Shown one piece after another: positions 52,350-61,270 of a DNA stretch of 64,000 nt; within the stretch, counting starts at the first letter, position 1, and each line of letters begins with the position of its first letter. The stretch covers positions 124,001-188,000 of the forward strand of contig JAHBSI010000004.1 in NCBI GenBank assembly GCA_019639195.1, read 5' to 3'. Made by a program: the position numbers and the translations under genes. Source of the stretch: Acidobacteriota bacterium (GTDB lineage: Bacteria > Acidobacteriota > Blastocatellia > Pyrinomonadales > Pyrinomonadaceae). The notes under the pieces were generated by a model that was not told the origin of the DNA, did no database searches, and saw only the letters and a list, made by a program, of their open reading frames with translations.

Positions 52350-53243
52350 ATGCTAGACGCGATGCGATTCTCTCTGCCGTCGTTTGCAAAGGTCAATTGG
52401 ACGCTTCGTGTCCACGGCCGCCGAAAAGACGGATATCACGAGCTTTTTACGATGTTCCAAACGATCTCGCTATGCGATCGGATCACGTTTGAAGGATCGG
52501 ACACGCTTTCTTTGGCGTGCTCCGAACCGAGCATCCCGACGACGGAAGAGAACCTGATCTTGAAGGCGGCCGAAAGGCTTCGCGACGCTGCCGGCATTTC
52601 AAAAGGTGCCGCGATGCATCTCGAAAAGAATATTCCTTCGCCGGGCGGGCTTGGCGGCGGTTCGTCAAACGCAGCGACGGCATTGATCGGCCTTTCGAGG
52701 CTTTGGGAGCTTGATGCACGCGACCTTCTGCCTCAGATCGCGGCCGAACTGGGCTCGGACGTTCCGTTCTTTCTTTGCGGCGGAACGGCGATGGGGACGG
52801 GCCGCGGAGATATTATTGAGCCTATGAGCGATATTGCGTCAGGTCCGATGCTCGCGGTGACACCGAACGTTGCCGTCCCGACGGGCTATATCTTTGGGCG
52901 ATATCGAGCTGAGACCTTGACAGATACGGCTCAAAATCATAATCTTTCTGTTTGCCGAGCGGAAGCTGAAAGGCTGGATCCGGCAGCATCAGAACTTGTG
53001 AATGACCTCGAAGGCGTTGTATTTGAAGCCTTTCCGGAGGTCGCCCGCGTGAAAGAAGCTCTTTTTGAGCTGGGCGCGGTCAATGCGGTCCTTTGCGGGA
53101 GCGGAGCAAGTGTTCTGGGCGTTTTTGACAAACAAGAGACACGGCAGACTGCTGAAAAAGCCCTCGATAGTGAATCGACCTGGCGAAAGTTTGCTGTATC
53201 AGCCGTTTCGCGTGAAAGGTATCGCGAAGAGCTCGGCCTTTAG
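52350..53243 (+). CDS. ispE: 4-diphosphocytidyl-2-C-methyl-D-erythritol kinase
   Basis: GHMP kinase of the MEP isoprenoid pathway. Family marks are SFAKVNWTLRVHGRRKDGYHEL near residue 9, the ATP loop PSPGGLGGGSSNAATAL near 91 and VLCGSGASVLGVF near 252. At 297 residues it is slightly long. A second ATG at 52362 gives a more usual N-terminus (MRFSLPSFAKVN) and lies farther from the preceding terminator, so the start may be there. It is followed by tRNA-Gln and prs, a conserved order in many bacteria. Confidence 0.95.
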   Translation: MLDAMRFSLPSFAKVNWTLRVHGRRKDGYHELFTMFQTISLCDRITFEGSDTLSLACSEPSIPTTEENLILKAAERLRDAAGISKGAAMHLEKNIPSPGGLGGGSSNAATALIGLSRLWELDARDLLPQIAAELGSDVPFFLCGGTAMGTGRGDIIEPMSDIASGPMLAVTPNVAVPTGYIFGRYRAETLTDTAQNHNLSVCRAEAERLDPAASELVNDLEGVVFEAFPEVARVKEALFELGAVNAVLCGSGASVLGVFDKQETRQTAEKALDSESTWRKFAVSAVSRERYREELGL

Positions 53244-53292
53244 GGGCGTGAAGTTTTCGGCTGTTTCCGTTAGTTTCTTCACTTTTTTGAAT

Positions 53293-53367
53293 TGGGGCGT
53301 AGCCAAGTGGTAAGGCACCGGTCTTTGGATCCGGCACTCGTAGGTTCGAATCCTCCCGCCCCAGCCA
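53293..53367 (+). tRNA. tRNA-Gln (anticodon TTG)
   Basis: The acceptor stem TGGGGCG (53293-53299) pairs with CGCCCCA (53357-53363). The anticodon arm contains CTTTGGATC with anticodon TTG. The T-arm holds GGTTCGAATC, and the discriminator is G. CCA (53365-53367) is encoded. It lies between ispE and prs. Confidence 0.97.
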
Positions 53368-53462
53368 GATGTGAATATTAGGAACGGACAGTCTCTCGTC
53401 GCAATGAGTGGTTGTCCGTTTCTATTTTGAGATCTTTCGAGCCTGAATGTGCTCGACGATTT

Positions 53463-54419
53463 ATGAGCGTAACCGGAAGGATAAAGATTTTCGCGGGTAG
53501 TGCCCATCCCGAGCTTGCAGAAGAGATCTGCGCTTACCTCGGGTGTGATCTAGGCAAGGCCGTTACGGCGAGATTCTCGGACGGCGAATTCAACTTCCAG
53601 ATCGAGGAGAACGTCCGCGGCCATGATGTTTTTATCGTGCAGCCGACCTGTCCGCCGAGCGACAAGCACCTGATGGAGCTGCTCGTAATGATGGATGCCT
53701 TTGTAAGGGCATCGGCAGAACGAGTGACGGCCGTGATCCCTTATTTTGGATACGCTCGTTCCGACAAGAAAGATCGTCCGCGTGTGCCGATCGCGGCAAA
53801 ATTGGTGGCGAATTTGATCACGAAGGCGGGAGCAGAACGAGTTCTGACGATCGACCTTCACGCTTCGCAGATACAAGGGTTCTTTGATATTCCGGTCGAT
53901 CACCTTTATGCCGCACCGGTAGTTGTGGATTATTTCCGCGATAACCCGATCGAGAATTTGATCGTTGTCGCACCTGACACCGGCGGTGCCGAAAGAGCCC
54001 GTGCATACGCAAAGAGGCTGGATGCCGGACTTGCTTTGTGCGACAAGCGGCGTGAAAGGGCGAACGAGGCCGATGTGATGAACATCGTCGGCGACGTTAA
54101 TGGCAAGAACTGCCTGATCATCGACGATATGTGCGATACGGGCGGTACGATCTGCAAGGTTGCAGAGGCACTGCACAAAGCCGGTGCAAATGAGATCTCG
54201 GCGTGTTTTACGCACGGCGTCTTCTCAGGGAATGCAGTTTCGAACATTCGCTCGTCTCACTTGAAGAAGGTGATCGTGACCAATACCATACCGGCAAGTG
54301 AGAATGCCGCTGAACTGATCGAAGAAGGCAGGATCGAAGTTCTAAGTATCGGTAAGCTGCTCGCTTCCGCGATCAGATCGATACACGACGAGACAAGCGT
54401 TTCGTCACTTTTTATTTAG
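53463..54419 (+). CDS. prs: Ribose-phosphate pyrophosphokinase
   Basis: Makes PRPP from ribose-5-phosphate and ATP, feeding nucleotide, His and Trp synthesis. Marks are IKIFAGSAHPELAEEI near 8, FSDGEFNFQIEENVRG near 40, PYFGYARSDKKDRPRVPI near 97 and the PRPP loop CLIIDDMCDTGGT near 217. The ATG at 53463 gives 318 residues, the family norm; an ATG 17 codons upstream is not supported. Upstream lies tRNA-Gln; downstream, 18 bp away, is rplY, the usual pairing. Confidence 0.97.
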   Translation: MSVTGRIKIFAGSAHPELAEEICAYLGCDLGKAVTARFSDGEFNFQIEENVRGHDVFIVQPTCPPSDKHLMELLVMMDAFVRASAERVTAVIPYFGYARSDKKDRPRVPIAAKLVANLITKAGAERVLTIDLHASQIQGFFDIPVDHLYAAPVVVDYFRDNPIENLIVVAPDTGGAERARAYAKRLDAGLALCDKRRERANEADVMNIVGDVNGKNCLIIDDMCDTGGTICKVAEALHKAGANEISACFTHGVFSGNAVSNIRSSHLKKVIVTNTIPASENAAELIEEGRIEVLSIGKLLASAIRSIHDETSVSSLFI

Positions 54420-54437
54420 TTTCGTTGAGAAATTGTT

Positions 54438-55085
54438 ATGGCTGAAAAAATTACTGTTAAAGCTGAAAAAAGAGAGACCCGCGGAAAGAACGAAGCTCGA
54501 AGGCTTCGTGCTAACGGGGGCGTTCCCATCGTAGTTTACGGCGGTGGTGGCGAAAGCGTAGCCGCATCGGCATCTCTTTCGGATCTTGCCGCCATTCTAA
54601 GGCTTGAAAGCGGTGCGAATACTGTTTTCTCGCTTGATATTGCGGGCGTTGGCGCGTCGGACGTGATCTTTCAAGATCGTCAGATCGACCCGCTGATGGG
54701 TCGTCTGACCCACGCCGATCTTCGCCGCCTCGTCAAAGGCGAAAAGATCGAGTTGACCGTTCCGATCCATCTCGAAGGCGACCCGGCAGGTGTTAAGGAA
54801 GAAGGCGGCGTGCTCGACCAGGTGCTTCGTGAGGTCAAGGTCTTGTGCGAACCCGCGAATGCTCCTGATTCGATCCGTGTTGACGTTTCTGCTCTTAGGG
54901 TCGGCGAGTCGATCCACATATCGGACCTGAAGGCCGAGAAGGGCATCGAGATCCATGGCGAACCCGATGCTGTCGTCGCTCACGTTGTTCTTGCTAAGGA
55001 ACCGGAGCTCGAATCGCAGGTTGAGGCCGGTGCTGAGCCTGTTGTTGAGGGTGAGGCAAAGCCTGAGGGTGGAGCGTCCGAATAA
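54438..55085 (+). CDS. rplY: 50S ribosomal protein L25/general stress protein Ctc
   Basis: Binds 5S rRNA. The N-terminal L25 domain (about 1-90) includes KAEKRETRGKNEARRLRANG and VPIVVYGGG. The C-terminal TL5-type domain (about 95-185) has ELTVPIHLEGDPAGVKEEGG. The last 30 residues are a Glu/Ala/Pro tail. At 215 residues it is the long Ctc form. It lies between prs and pth in conserved order. Confidence 0.96.
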   Translation: MAEKITVKAEKRETRGKNEARRLRANGGVPIVVYGGGGESVAASASLSDLAAILRLESGANTVFSLDIAGVGASDVIFQDRQIDPLMGRLTHADLRRLVKGEKIELTVPIHLEGDPAGVKEEGGVLDQVLREVKVLCEPANAPDSIRVDVSALRVGESIHISDLKAEKGIEIHGEPDAVVAHVVLAKEPELESQVEAGAEPVVEGEAKPEGGASE

Positions 55086-55108
55086 GTGCCGGTTGATCGT
55101 GTTGTCTG

Positions 55109-55690
55109 ATGTCTGAGGATACCGGCAAATGGCGTTGGCTCGTTGTCGGGCTTGGAAATCCGGGACGTCAATACGAGCGGACACGGCACAATCTCGGGTT
55201 CCTTCTCGTTGATCTGTTAGCGAGCAGGTATCAGACGCGAGCCGGCCGCGAGGAGTGCAAGGCACTCATTGGACGGGCCGTGATCGGCGAAGAAAGCGTC
55301 GAACTGGTAAAGCCGCAGACGTTTATGAATCTCTCGGGAGATTCCGTGAAGTGTCTGCTTTCAAAGCCGGAGCGCCGTATTGAAAATTTGATCGTCATAT
55401 CGGATGACCTCGCGTTGCCCTTTGGAACGATAAGGGTCCGGCCGAAAGGTTCGCATGGCGGACAGAACGGCCTGCGGTCGATCATAGACCGTACCGGCAC
55501 GCAGGATTTCATCCGGCTGCGGATCGGAATTATGCCTGAGCATCCGATCGCGGACGCATCGCGATTCGTTCTCGAGGAATTTTCCCGTAAGGACGCGGGC
55601 GATCTGCCGGAAGTGCTCGAAAGGGCATCTGATGCGGTCGAGTCCATCATACGCTCTGGCGTTGATGAGGCGATGCAGAAGTTTAATTGA
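55109..55690 (+). CDS. pth: Peptidyl-tRNA hydrolase
   Basis: Frees tRNA from prematurely released peptidyl-tRNA. The conserved start WLVVGLGNPGRQYERTRHNLGF carries the catalytic His near 28. LVKPQTFMNLSGDSV near 72, DDLALPFGTIRVRPKGS near 99 and HGGQNGLRSI near 119 follow. At 193 residues it is normal. It follows rplY by 23 bp in the same operon. Confidence 0.97.
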   Translation: MSEDTGKWRWLVVGLGNPGRQYERTRHNLGFLLVDLLASRYQTRAGREECKALIGRAVIGEESVELVKPQTFMNLSGDSVKCLLSKPERRIENLIVISDDLALPFGTIRVRPKGSHGGQNGLRSIIDRTGTQDFIRLRIGIMPEHPIADASRFVLEEFSRKDAGDLPEVLERASDAVESIIRSGVDEAMQKFN

Positions 55691-55768
55691 AATGAATGAG
55701 ATTTCCTTACTTCGACACTACTAATGAGTCGAGGTTTGTAAGCCAAAAGGAGAATAGAAGAAAAAGAA

Positions 55769-56170
55769 ATGGCAAACAGAACGTACGAAGTTATGTATAT
55801 CGTCAACCCCGAGACGGCTAGTGATCGCATTGAAAAGCTCAATGCCGCCGTCGGGCAGTTGATCGAGAAAGAAGGCGGCAGCGTCGTAAAGGTTGATGAT
55901 ATCGGCCTCAAGGACCTTGCATATCCGATCGAGAAAAAAAAGCAGGGCCACTATGTGCTTTTCGAGATCGAAGGCACCGGCCAGGAGATCGCTGAGCTCG
56001 AACGCCGTATGCGCGTCAACGATATGATCATGCGATACATCACCGTCCGCGTTGATGAAGACCGCAAGAAGGCCGACGCGATCAAAGCAAAGAAGGAAGC
56101 TCGAGCAGCAAGACGTGCCGCATTCAAACCGGCCGCGACCGAAGCAGCGGAGGCACCGGCGGAAGCCTAG
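55769..56170 (+). CDS. rpsF: 30S ribosomal protein S6
   Basis: Small-subunit protein that pairs with S18. [21 protein letters not shown] and the [18 protein letters not shown] region are diagnostic; [11 protein letters not shown] lies near 92. The 133-residue length includes an Ala/Glu tail after residue 110. It opens the rpsF-rpsR-rplI set; the 78-bp gap upstream contains AAAAGGAG at a long distance (about 18 nt) from the ATG. Confidence 0.96.
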   Translation: MANRTYEVMYIVNPETASDRIEKLNAAVGQLIEKEGGSVVKVDDIGLKDLAYPIEKKKQGHYVLFEIEGTGQEIAELERRMRVNDMIMRYITVRVDEDRKKADAIKAKKEARAARRAAFKPAATEAAEAPAEA

Positions 56171-56184
56171 TAAAGGAGAGTTTT

Positions 56185-56466
56185 ATGGCAGAGAAAGAAA
56201 TGGAAATGGTTGATGATCGCGACCTCGGTGTCGGAGAAGACGTCATCGGAGATCGTCCGCGCAGATATCAACGCCGTCGTCCGCGGCAGGTCGTCCCGGC
56301 TTATGTCGATTGGAAAGATGTCGACTTTTTGCGTCAGTTCATTCCCGAACGCGGCAAGATAATGCCGAGGCGAATTTCGGGCATTACGGCAAAAGATCAG
56401 CGTCGAGTTTCAAAAGCGATCAAGCGAGCACGCTCGATGGCGCTTCTCCCGTTCGTAGGAGAATAA
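56185..56466 (+). CDS. rpsR: 30S ribosomal protein S18
   Basis: Small-subunit protein bound to S6. The core [26 protein letters not shown] and [22 protein letters not shown] (quoted in part) is typical. The 93-residue form has an N-terminal extension rich in acidic and Arg residues. It is separated by 14 bp from rpsF, with a good AAAGGAG site. Confidence 0.96.
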   Translation: MAEKEMEMVDDRDLGVGEDVIGDRPRRYQRRRPRQVVPAYVDWKDVDFLRQFIPERGKIMPRRISGITAKDQRRVSKAIKRARSMALLPFVGE

Positions 56467-56533
56467 GTTTTGTTTTTATTCGTCCGGGCTGCCGTTTGTT
56501 TTCGGCGGCGCAGATGAAAAGTGAGATCTAATA

Positions 56534-57109
56534 ATGGCAAATACAACCGTACTTTTACGCGAGGATATAGAAAACCTCGGCGGTCGAGGCGAGGTCGTTA
56601 AGGTCAAGGCCGGATACGCCCGCAATTTTCTACTTCCGCAGGGTTTCGCAACGCTTGCGACCAAAGGAAACATCAAGCAGATCGAACAGGAGCGTGAAGC
56701 TCTGTTGAAGAAGGCCGCGGTCGAAAAGGCGACCGCTGAAGCTCAGAAGGAGCAGATGAGTGCTATCTCGCTCACGTTCGAGCGTAAGGCCGGCGAGCAC
56801 GGGACACTTTTCGGTTCGGTCACTTCGATGGATATCGCTGATGCATTGAAAGCAAAGGGTTATGAGATCGACCGCAAGCGGATCGTCCTTCGCGACCCGA
56901 TCAAGGAGACCGGCGAATACACCGTAAGCGTTAAGCTCCACAGAGAAGTTGCGATCCCGATCCCGGTCAAAGTAACGACCGAGGAAGGTGAGATCATCGC
57001 AAAGCCCGTTGAGGAAAAGCCTGCAAAGGCGGCTAAAGCTGCAAAGCCTGCGGCAGAAACGGAAGCTGCGCCTGCGGAAGAGGCTGCGACAGAGTCAGCG
57101 GAAGCTTAG
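56534..57109 (+). CDS. rplI: 50S ribosomal protein L9
   Basis: Elongated ribosomal protein joining two RNA-binding domains by a long helix. The N-domain VLLREDIENLGGRGEVVKVK and GYARNFLLPQGFA are diagnostic. The helix (about 45-80) leads to the C-domain with GTLFGSVTSMDIADAL. At 191 residues it carries an extra Ala/Glu/Lys tail of about 40 residues, like S6 and L25 here. dnaB follows after a structured 200-bp gap. Confidence 0.96.
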   Translation: MANTTVLLREDIENLGGRGEVVKVKAGYARNFLLPQGFATLATKGNIKQIEQEREALLKKAAVEKATAEAQKEQMSAISLTFERKAGEHGTLFGSVTSMDIADALKAKGYEIDRKRIVLRDPIKETGEYTVSVKLHREVAIPIPVKVTTEEGEIIAKPVEEKPAKAAKAAKPAAETEAAPAEEAATESAEA

Positions 57110-57125
57110 TTTTTGGTGGTAATTC

Positions 57126-57240
57126 CGGCGGGCCGTTCCGAATTCCGACGGTCGAGCTGTGACCTTTCTTGCCCTCGAGTCGATCGTCTTCGACTCGAGG
57201 GCTTGCTCTTTCCTGCCGCAAAGGGAGGCGCGGCCCGCCG
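57126..57240. repeat. Nested inverted repeats between rplI and dnaB
   Basis: An outer perfect 10-bp pair, CGGCGGGCCG (57126-57135) and CGGCCCGCCG (57231-57240), encloses an inner perfect 13-bp hairpin GCCCTCGAGTCGA/TCGACTCGAGGGC (57171-57202). A weak T-rich run (TTGCTCTTTCC) follows the inner hairpin, so it may terminate the ribosomal genes. The outer arms suggest a larger folded RNA or mobile element. Confidence 0.7.
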
Positions 57241-57310
57241 ATCTTCTTAAGGTATTCGTCTCAAATCGACAACGGCAAAGTTTAGGTCTAGAATACAAAG
57301 ACCAACCAAC

Positions 57311-58672
57311 ATGGTAAGTGCATTTCCCGACAATCGACGAGAGCAGTATCTCGAAAAACCTCTTCCTTCCAGCGACAGCAGCGAGCGTGTGATCCTCGGT
57401 GCGATCCTTCTGGATAACGGCGTGATCGCTCAGACGATCGAGCATCTGAAGCCTGAAGATTTTTACTCGCATTTTAATCGCTCGGTCTATACGGCAATGC
57501 TTGCGCTCTTTGAACAGCAGCGGCCGATCGACGCCATTCTGATCGGCGAGGAACTCAAGAAAGCAGGTTCTCTCGAAGCAGTCGGCGGTGTGACGGCGGT
57601 CGCGAATCTCGCCCTTGGACTGCCGCATTTCTCAAATGTCGAGGAATACATAAAGGTCGTTCACGACAAATCCGTACTTCGCCAGCTTGTTCGGACCTGC
57701 AACGCGATCACAAGCGAGGCTCTCGAGGAAGAACAGGAATCTGCGGACATTCTCGATCATGCGGAACAGCAGATATTTGCACTTGCCGAGGCTCGGACCC
57801 GCGAGAGCTTTGCTCGGATCGAACCGATCGCAGAACGCGTGCTTGCTCGCGTAAAGGAGCATATCAGTGGCGGATCGGCCGGAATAACGGGACTGACAAC
57901 GGGCTTTCATGAGCTCGACGATCTTACATCCGGCTTTCAGCGAACTGACCTCATCATCATTGCCGGACGTCCGTCAATGGGAAAGACGGCTCTTTGTCTG
58001 ACGCTCGCTCAGAACGCGGCCTTGAAAGCGGACGCGGTCGTAGCCCTTTTCTCGCTTGAAATGTCCAAAGAGCAGCTCGTAACCCGTATGCTCGCCTCCG
58101 AGGGCCGTATCAACGCCCACAGGTTCAGGAGCGGCCATCTGGTTCAGAGTGAGTGGGAGCGACTTGCCGAAGCGATCTCTAGCTTGAGCTCCGCACGGAT
58201 ATTTATTGACGATACGCCCGGGATCTCCGTGATGGAAATGCGTGCGAAATGCCGGCGTCTGGTGGCGGATCAGAAAAGAATTGACCTTATCGTGGTGGAC
58301 TACCTGCAGTTGATGAGTGGCTCGAAGCGCGTCGAATCCAGGCAGCAGGAGGTCTCGCAGATCTCTCGCGAACTGAAGGCGCTCGCCAAGGAACTCGAAG
58401 TGCCTGTTGTCGCCCTTTCCCAGCTCTCCAGAGCCTCCGAGACGCGGCATCCGCCCACGCCCGTCCTAAGCGACCTTCGGGAATCCGGTTCGATCGAACA
58501 GGACGCCGACGTCGTAGGCTTTATCTACAGGCCGGAGTATTACGATAAGGACAATGAGAGCCTGATGGGCCTTGCCGAGCTGATAATCGCAAAACAGCGT
58601 AACGGCCCGACGGGCACCGTCAAGCTGGCGTTTATCAAAGAACATACGAGGTTTGAGAATCTCGCACGTTAG
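57311..58672 (+). CDS. dnaB: Replicative DNA helicase DnaB
   Basis: Hexameric 5'-3' helicase of the replication fork. The N-terminal domain (about 15-120) includes ERVILGAILLDNGVIAQ. The RecA-like domain has Walker A GRPSMGKTALCLTLAQNAA near 217, Walker B LIVVDYLQLM near 323, and DLRESGSIEQDADVV near 388. At 453 residues it is normal, with no intein. It follows rplI, the conserved order. Confidence 0.97.
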   Translation: MVSAFPDNRREQYLEKPLPSSDSSERVILGAILLDNGVIAQTIEHLKPEDFYSHFNRSVYTAMLALFEQQRPIDAILIGEELKKAGSLEAVGGVTAVANLALGLPHFSNVEEYIKVVHDKSVLRQLVRTCNAITSEALEEEQESADILDHAEQQIFALAEARTRESFARIEPIAERVLARVKEHISGGSAGITGLTTGFHELDDLTSGFQRTDLIIIAGRPSMGKTALCLTLAQNAALKADAVVALFSLEMSKEQLVTRMLASEGRINAHRFRSGHLVQSEWERLAEAISSLSSARIFIDDTPGISVMEMRAKCRRLVADQKRIDLIVVDYLQLMSGSKRVESRQQEVSQISRELKALAKELEVPVVALSQLSRASETRHPPTPVLSDLRESGSIEQDADVVGFIYRPEYYDKDNESLMGLAELIIAKQRNGPTGTVKLAFIKEHTRFENLAR

Positions 58673-58681
58673 AAGGCCTGT

Positions 58682-59218
58682 ATGAGCGATGATCTTCGTT
58701 TTCCGATCGGGGAATTTGATACGAATGTCGTACTTACTCCCGCGGCAAGAAAAGAACGCATTGAAGTGCTTCGTTCTTTGCCGGAACGGCTGGCAATGGC
58801 CGTTGATGGACTAAACGACGAGCAGCTATCGACACGCTACCGTCCCGGCGGCTGGACCTTGCGGCAAACTGTGCATCACATTGCCGACAGCCACGCGACC
58901 TCATACACGCGGTTCAAGCTTGCACTCACGGAAGATGAGTCACCGACGATCCACCCTTACTTTGAGGATCGGTGGGCCGAATTGGCAGATTCTTCGCTGC
59001 CGGTCTCAATTTCCCTAACTATGCTTTCAGGTATTCACGCGAGATGGGTCGCCCTGCTCGAATCCCTAACGGAAGCTGACTATCAAAGGGCGTACATTCA
59101 CCCTGAGACAGGCGTCTGGACGGTCGAGAAGGCCCTTGCCTTATACGCGTGGCATTCACTGCACCATACCGCCCACATCACGAGCACTCGCGAAAGGAAC
59201 GGCTGGCAGCCTACATAA
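58682..59218 (+). CDS. DinB/YfiT-like putative metal-dependent transferase
   Basis: Four-helix-bundle protein of the DinB superfamily, closest in pattern to YfiT/BstA. The metal-binding His residues are in TVHHIADSHATSYTRFK (near 62-78) and HSLHHTAHI (near 156-164). DLRFPIGEF and TYRPGGWTLRQ-type openings (here STRYRPGGWTLRQ) are typical of YfiT. BstA proteins transfer bacillithiol; whether this organism makes bacillithiol is not shown. At 178 residues it is full length. The NagX-like gene starts 2 bp after the stop. Confidence 0.92.
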   Translation: MSDDLRFPIGEFDTNVVLTPAARKERIEVLRSLPERLAMAVDGLNDEQLSTRYRPGGWTLRQTVHHIADSHATSYTRFKLALTEDESPTIHPYFEDRWAELADSSLPVSISLTMLSGIHARWVALLESLTEADYQRAYIHPETGVWTVEKALALYAWHSLHHTAHITSTRERNGWQPT

Positions 59219-59219
59219 A

Positions 59220-60536
59220 ATGGCGAACGATCGACCAAATCGGCTCATTTCGCTCGATGTCTTTCGCGGCATCACGATCGCCGGAATGGTGTTGGTCAAT
59301 AATCCAGGCACTTCGCCAACATATTGGCCGCTCGACCACGCTGAATGGAACGGGCTGACCCCAACGGATTGGATCTTCCCGTTCTTCCTTTTTATTGTAG
59401 GCGTGTCGATCGCGATCTCGCTCGGCAAAGCCACGACTTCCGGATCAAAGGGCTATGGCAAGATCTTCCGCCGCTCGGCGGTCATCTATCTTCTGGGAGC
59501 ATCGATCTCGGTCCTGCCTTTTTTCCAATTCCAGGCGACCGACGCTCCTGACGTACTCAAGCTCGCGATCTGGCTTGTCTTCTGTGCGTCACTTTTCTTT
59601 CTGCTCCTGAGGAAATTCATCTTGGCCGCCGTTCTTTGCGGCATCGGTCTGGTCGGCATTGCGGGAATGAATCTCGCGGGCTTCAATGTCGTCAGTTACG
59701 ACTATTCAACGCTCAGGATCGCCGGCGTCCTCCAGCGAATTGCCGTCTGCTACCTAGTAACTGCGATCTTGTTTCTGCATACGACCTGGAAGCAGCAGCT
59801 CTGGATCTCGGCCGCGATCCTGCTGATCTATTGGGCGGTAATGACGCTCGTTCCGGTGCCAGGTTGTGAGATAACCAGCATAAGCGACAAGGCCTGCAAC
59901 CTGGCGGCATACATTGACCGCCTGATACTTACCGAGGGCCACATTTGGCGTTACGGAAAGGTCTATGACCCTGAAGGGATACTTTCAACTTTCCCGGCGA
60001 TCGTCTCCACGATCTCAGGCGTTCTTGCGGGCACTTGGCTGCTAAAGCGACAGGAAGGCGACAGTCACGGCGGCACCTTTGCCGCAAGCTATGAGAAGGC
60101 TGCGGGTATATTCTTCTTCGGGGTCATCCTGCTCACCGCAGGACTCGTTTGGAACAGCTGGTTCCCGATGAACAAAGCGCTCTGGACTAGTTCGTATGTT
60201 CTTGCAACTACAGGACTTGCGTTGCTGATGCTCGGCGGCTGCTATTGGCTCATCGACCTCAACGGCATCCGACGCTGGGCATGGCCCTTTGAAGTTTTTG
60301 GGGCGAACGCGATCGCACTCTTCGTCTTCAGCGGTTTCTTTGCACGAATGATGAACGGCTTTCGCGTGCCGGACGGTGAGAAAGCCGTGTCGCTCCACGG
60401 ATGGGTGATGAACCACATTTTCTTGCCCGTTGCGGAACCGATCGACGCTTCGTGGATATACGCCGTCAGCTTTATCCTCTTTTGGCTCTCCCTGATGTGG
60501 CTGCTCTATCGCAAACGGATCTATATCAAGGTCTAG
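59220..60536 (+). CDS. NagX/HGSNAT-like membrane acyltransferase (DUF5009 type)
   Basis: Multi-pass inner-membrane protein of 438 residues with about 10-12 hydrophobic helices. The opening RLISLDVFRGITIAGMVLVNNPG is the family signature, followed by DWIFPFFLFIVGVSIAISL near 58. RIAGVLQRIAVCYL near 164 and ALWTSSYVLATTGLALLML near 318 are also typical. Relatives are heparan-alpha-glucosaminide N-acetyltransferase-like proteins acting on cell-wall sugars; the substrate here is unknown. The ATG at 59220 lies 1 bp after the upstream stop. Its stop shares CTAG with the convergent gene. Confidence 0.92.
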   Translation: MANDRPNRLISLDVFRGITIAGMVLVNNPGTSPTYWPLDHAEWNGLTPTDWIFPFFLFIVGVSIAISLGKATTSGSKGYGKIFRRSAVIYLLGASISVLPFFQFQATDAPDVLKLAIWLVFCASLFFLLLRKFILAAVLCGIGLVGIAGMNLAGFNVVSYDYSTLRIAGVLQRIAVCYLVTAILFLHTTWKQQLWISAAILLIYWAVMTLVPVPGCEITSISDKACNLAAYIDRLILTEGHIWRYGKVYDPEGILSTFPAIVSTISGVLAGTWLLKRQEGDSHGGTFAASYEKAAGIFFFGVILLTAGLVWNSWFPMNKALWTSSYVLATTGLALLMLGGCYWLIDLNGIRRWAWPFEVFGANAIALFVFSGFFARMMNGFRVPDGEKAVSLHGWVMNHIFLPVAEPIDASWIYAVSFILFWLSLMWLLYRKRIYIKV

Positions 60537-61054
60537 TTCGTCGAGATATCGATCTTTTGGATCATGATCGTCACCCGCGGGCTATCGCCGCCCGAGCGAT
60601 TGTATGAGATCCAATAGCCTGCATCCGGATATCGCACCATATCGTAAACTTGGCCGTCCTCAGCAGGTTTTACAGTCGCATCGGCACCAAGAACGTCTGC
60701 AAGTTTCGGCGTTGACGCATCGACAGCCGAATACATCACTGCGATCGCACGGACCTTTTTATCCGAATCTAGGCTGATCTGAGCACTTTCGGTATCAGAA
60801 AATACATAGTAAAAGCCGGAATCATCACTAACGACCGGATCCTTGTCGATGGCTTTTTTGACATCATCCTTGGCCATTCCGATCTTGATGCCGCGGAACT
60901 CCGACATTTTCGCCGCATTTACCGGAGGCGTTGGTGCCGGTTGGGCCGAGGCGTCATTTGTACTTCCGGCCGCCGATGTGGGGATGAACATTGCAGTCGC
61001 AAAAAGCACGATGCAGCCAAAGAAAACGCATAAGAAACGCGAAACCTTAGTCAT
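60533..61054 (-). CDS. Exported hypothetical protein
   Basis: Protein of 173 residues with a signal peptide (TKVSRFLCVFFGCIVLFATAMF). A Pro/Ala-rich segment (QPAPTPPVN) precedes a compact domain from about 45. That domain opens FRGIKIGMAKDDVKKAID, a pattern seen in small SmpA/OmlA-like or 'GMskdeV' domains, but I do not assign a family. GAGGAGG lies 8 nt before the ATG at 61054. It lies alone, convergent to the NagX-like gene. Confidence 0.85.
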   Translation of the reverse strand: MTKVSRFLCVFFGCIVLFATAMFIPTSAAGSTNDASAQPAPTPPVNAAKMSEFRGIKIGMAKDDVKKAIDKDPVVSDDSGFYYVFSDTESAQISLDSDKKVRAIAVMYSAVDASTPKLADVLGADATVKPAEDGQVYDMVRYPDAGYWISYNRSGGDSPRVTIMIQKIDISTN

Positions 61055-61106
61055 AGAATAGACCTCCTCGATCAATAAAATAACGGTTGTGGTCTAATTT
61101 TATTCC

Positions 61107-61138
61107 AAAAACGCGTAGGAATCAATGATTCTACGCGT
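61107..61138 (-). terminator. Terminator downstream of the DUF4139 gene
   Basis: Read on the minus strand, ACGCGTAG + AATCA pairs with TGATT + CTACGCGT (one bulge) and is followed by five T. It stops the minus-strand DUF4139 transcript before the 60533-61054 gene. Confidence 0.7.
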
Positions 61139-61213
61139 CCGACACTCCTCACGGGCCGAACGGGATCCGGGGATAAGTTAGGTCTTAAGTGAATACTGTT
61201 GTCGGAAATGGGT

Positions 61214-61250
61214 GCTAATGCGACGCCCTGGTTTCAGGTGTCGCATTAGC
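61214..61250 (-). other. Perfect 11-bp hairpin in the DUF4139 3' region
   Basis: GCTAATGCGAC (61214-61224) and GTCGCATTAGC (61240-61250) pair perfectly, with a further CCTG/CAGG inside. It lies 20 bp after the DUF4139 stop and has no T-run, so it may protect the 3' end or be a repeat. Confidence 0.6.
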
Positions 61251-61270
61251 CGATCGGCAGGATCCGGTGT

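Noticed and set aside
53199..53507. Minus-strand ORF across tRNA-Gln with a GWGGRIRTYECRIQRP segment
   Set aside because: This is the familiar artefact of translating a tRNA gene backwards; the tRNA itself is clear.
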